This document shows, piece after piece, positions 63,736 to 64,000 of a stretch of DNA of 64,000 nt. This DNA comes from Cellulomonas fimi ATCC 484 (GTDB lineage Bacteria; Actinomycetota; Actinomycetes; Actinomycetales; Cellulomonadaceae): NCBI RefSeq assembly GCF_000212695.1, contig NC_015514.1, positions 2,852,001 to 2,916,000 on the forward strand. The letters run 5' to 3'. Positions within the stretch are counted from its first letter, which is position 1. The number at the start of each line of letters is the position of its first letter. The notes beneath the pieces were generated by a model. The model made no database searches and was not told the DNA's origin. It saw only the letters and a list, made by a program, of their open reading frames with translations. The position numbers and the translations under genes are program-made.

Positions 63736-64000
63736 ATGGTCGAAGTCGTGAAAGAATACGGCATGCCGACGACCGACAACGCGACCGACAACGCGACCGA
63801 CAACGCGGCCGACATCGCGGTGGGCAACGAGCGCGAGGTCATGCACCCGCAAATGATTCCGACCACCGGCGCCCCGTGGTGCTCGACGAGCGGATCGGGC
63901 CGTCACGCGACGCCGCCGCGCGCCACGACGAGCGCCACCTCGTCACGGCTCGCGCCTTCCCGGCGTGCCGGGCATCACTGGGCCCGCGCCGACGACTCCG
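63736..64000 (+). CDS. Uncertain partial ORF at the right edge
   Basis: An open frame from ATG 63736 (or ATG 63763) runs to the window edge without a stop. It begins VEVVKEYGMPTTDNATDNATDNAAD, with a 12-bp repeat encoding TDNA units. After ~63850 another frame looks more like coding sequence (PVVLDERIGPSRDAA...). Either a frameshift lies near there, or the real gene starts later, for example at a GTG near 63870. No family is recognised. Confidence 0.25.
   Translation, partial: MVEVVKEYGMPTTDNATDNATDNAADIAVGNEREVMHPQMIPTTGAPWCSTSGSGRHATPPRATTSATSSRLAPSRRAGHHWARADDS
63772..63819. repeat. Four tandem copies of a 12-bp unit (ACCGACAACGCG)
   Basis: Three identical units (63772, 63784, 63796) and one variant (GCCGACATCGCG, 63808). 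The phase is a multiple of three, so a coding frame would be kept when copy number changes. Confidence 0.8.

Noticed and set aside
63514..63906. Minus-strand ORF of 130 codons near the right edge
   Set aside because: It reads through the 12-bp repeat as VGR units and through the intergenic strip; no ribosome site, coding bias or family motif.

Overview
The window is chromosomal DNA of a very GC-rich actinobacterium. Almost every coding third position is G or C, GTG starts and GTGA/ATGA stop-start overlaps are common, and there are leaderless promoters (TANNNT followed 6-8 nt later by the start codon). The gene content (prfB, ftsE, ftsX, an M23 peptidase, smpB and ssrA, arr, ROK and TetR regulators, an MmsAB-type sugar transporter, an FeFe hydrogenase) points to a Cellulomonas-like member of the Micrococcales. 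The genus is an inference from content, not from a search. No insertion sequence, phage, integrase, CRISPR array, tRNA or rRNA was found.

Layout. 1-9592: a branched-chain amino acid (leucine) degradation block. A biotin carboxylase and carboxyltransferase pair runs left. A TetR regulator, heteromeric E1alpha/E1beta/E2 2-oxoacid dehydrogenase genes, a CoA-transferase pair and a thiolase run right. 9708-12639: a type VII-like toxin locus with a WXG100-type protein, a toxin ending in a CdiA-like tRNase domain, and three immunity ORFs carrying four copies of one immunity domain. It also holds a decayed toxin tip and one immunity gene whose start codon reads ATA. 12669-18514: a four-gene leftward operon in which a large FeFe hydrogenase fused to a GltD-like flavoprotein leads an SsuABC-type ABC importer. 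18782-25331: assorted genes, including a membrane coiled-coil protein, arr, a TetR-poxB pair, two acetyltransferases, an Ltp-domain membrane protein and a CoA-binding protein. 25514-34136: an acyl-CoA dehydrogenase, tmRNA, an acetyltransferase, a PA-IL/LecA-like membrane protein, an HtrA-type protease, an ATP-dependent DNA ligase and two alpha/beta hydrolases. 34383-45829: a heptose-glycan cluster (carbamoyltransferase, GT2-GmhB fusion, two GT9 and two GT4-like transferases, GmhA, HldE, SDR, and a convergent UDP-glucuronate decarboxylase-like gene). 45963-49450: smpB, an M23 peptidase, ftsX and ftsE. 49619-58055: a multiple-sugar ABC transporter with a ROK regulator and a second ATPase, then a TetR/MFS efflux pair. 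58006-63362: prfB, a NUDIX hydrolase, an SOS-controlled dinB and a large polytopic membrane protein. The last 640 bases hold little that can be called with confidence.

How the genes work together. The first block would turn branched-chain oxoacids into acyl-CoAs, carboxylate methylcrotonyl-CoA, and activate and cleave acetoacetate. The E3 subunit and HMG-CoA lyase are not in view. tmRNA and SmpB form the trans-translation pair, although 18 kb apart. FtsE, FtsX and the coiled-coil M23 protein form a septal hydrolase-activation unit. The heptose genes supply and transfer a nucleotide-activated heptose, probably to a carbamoylated surface glycan.

The most interesting items are the GltD-fused hydrogenase co-transcribed with an importer, and the toxin/immunity array with its orphan toxin remnant and unusual start codon.
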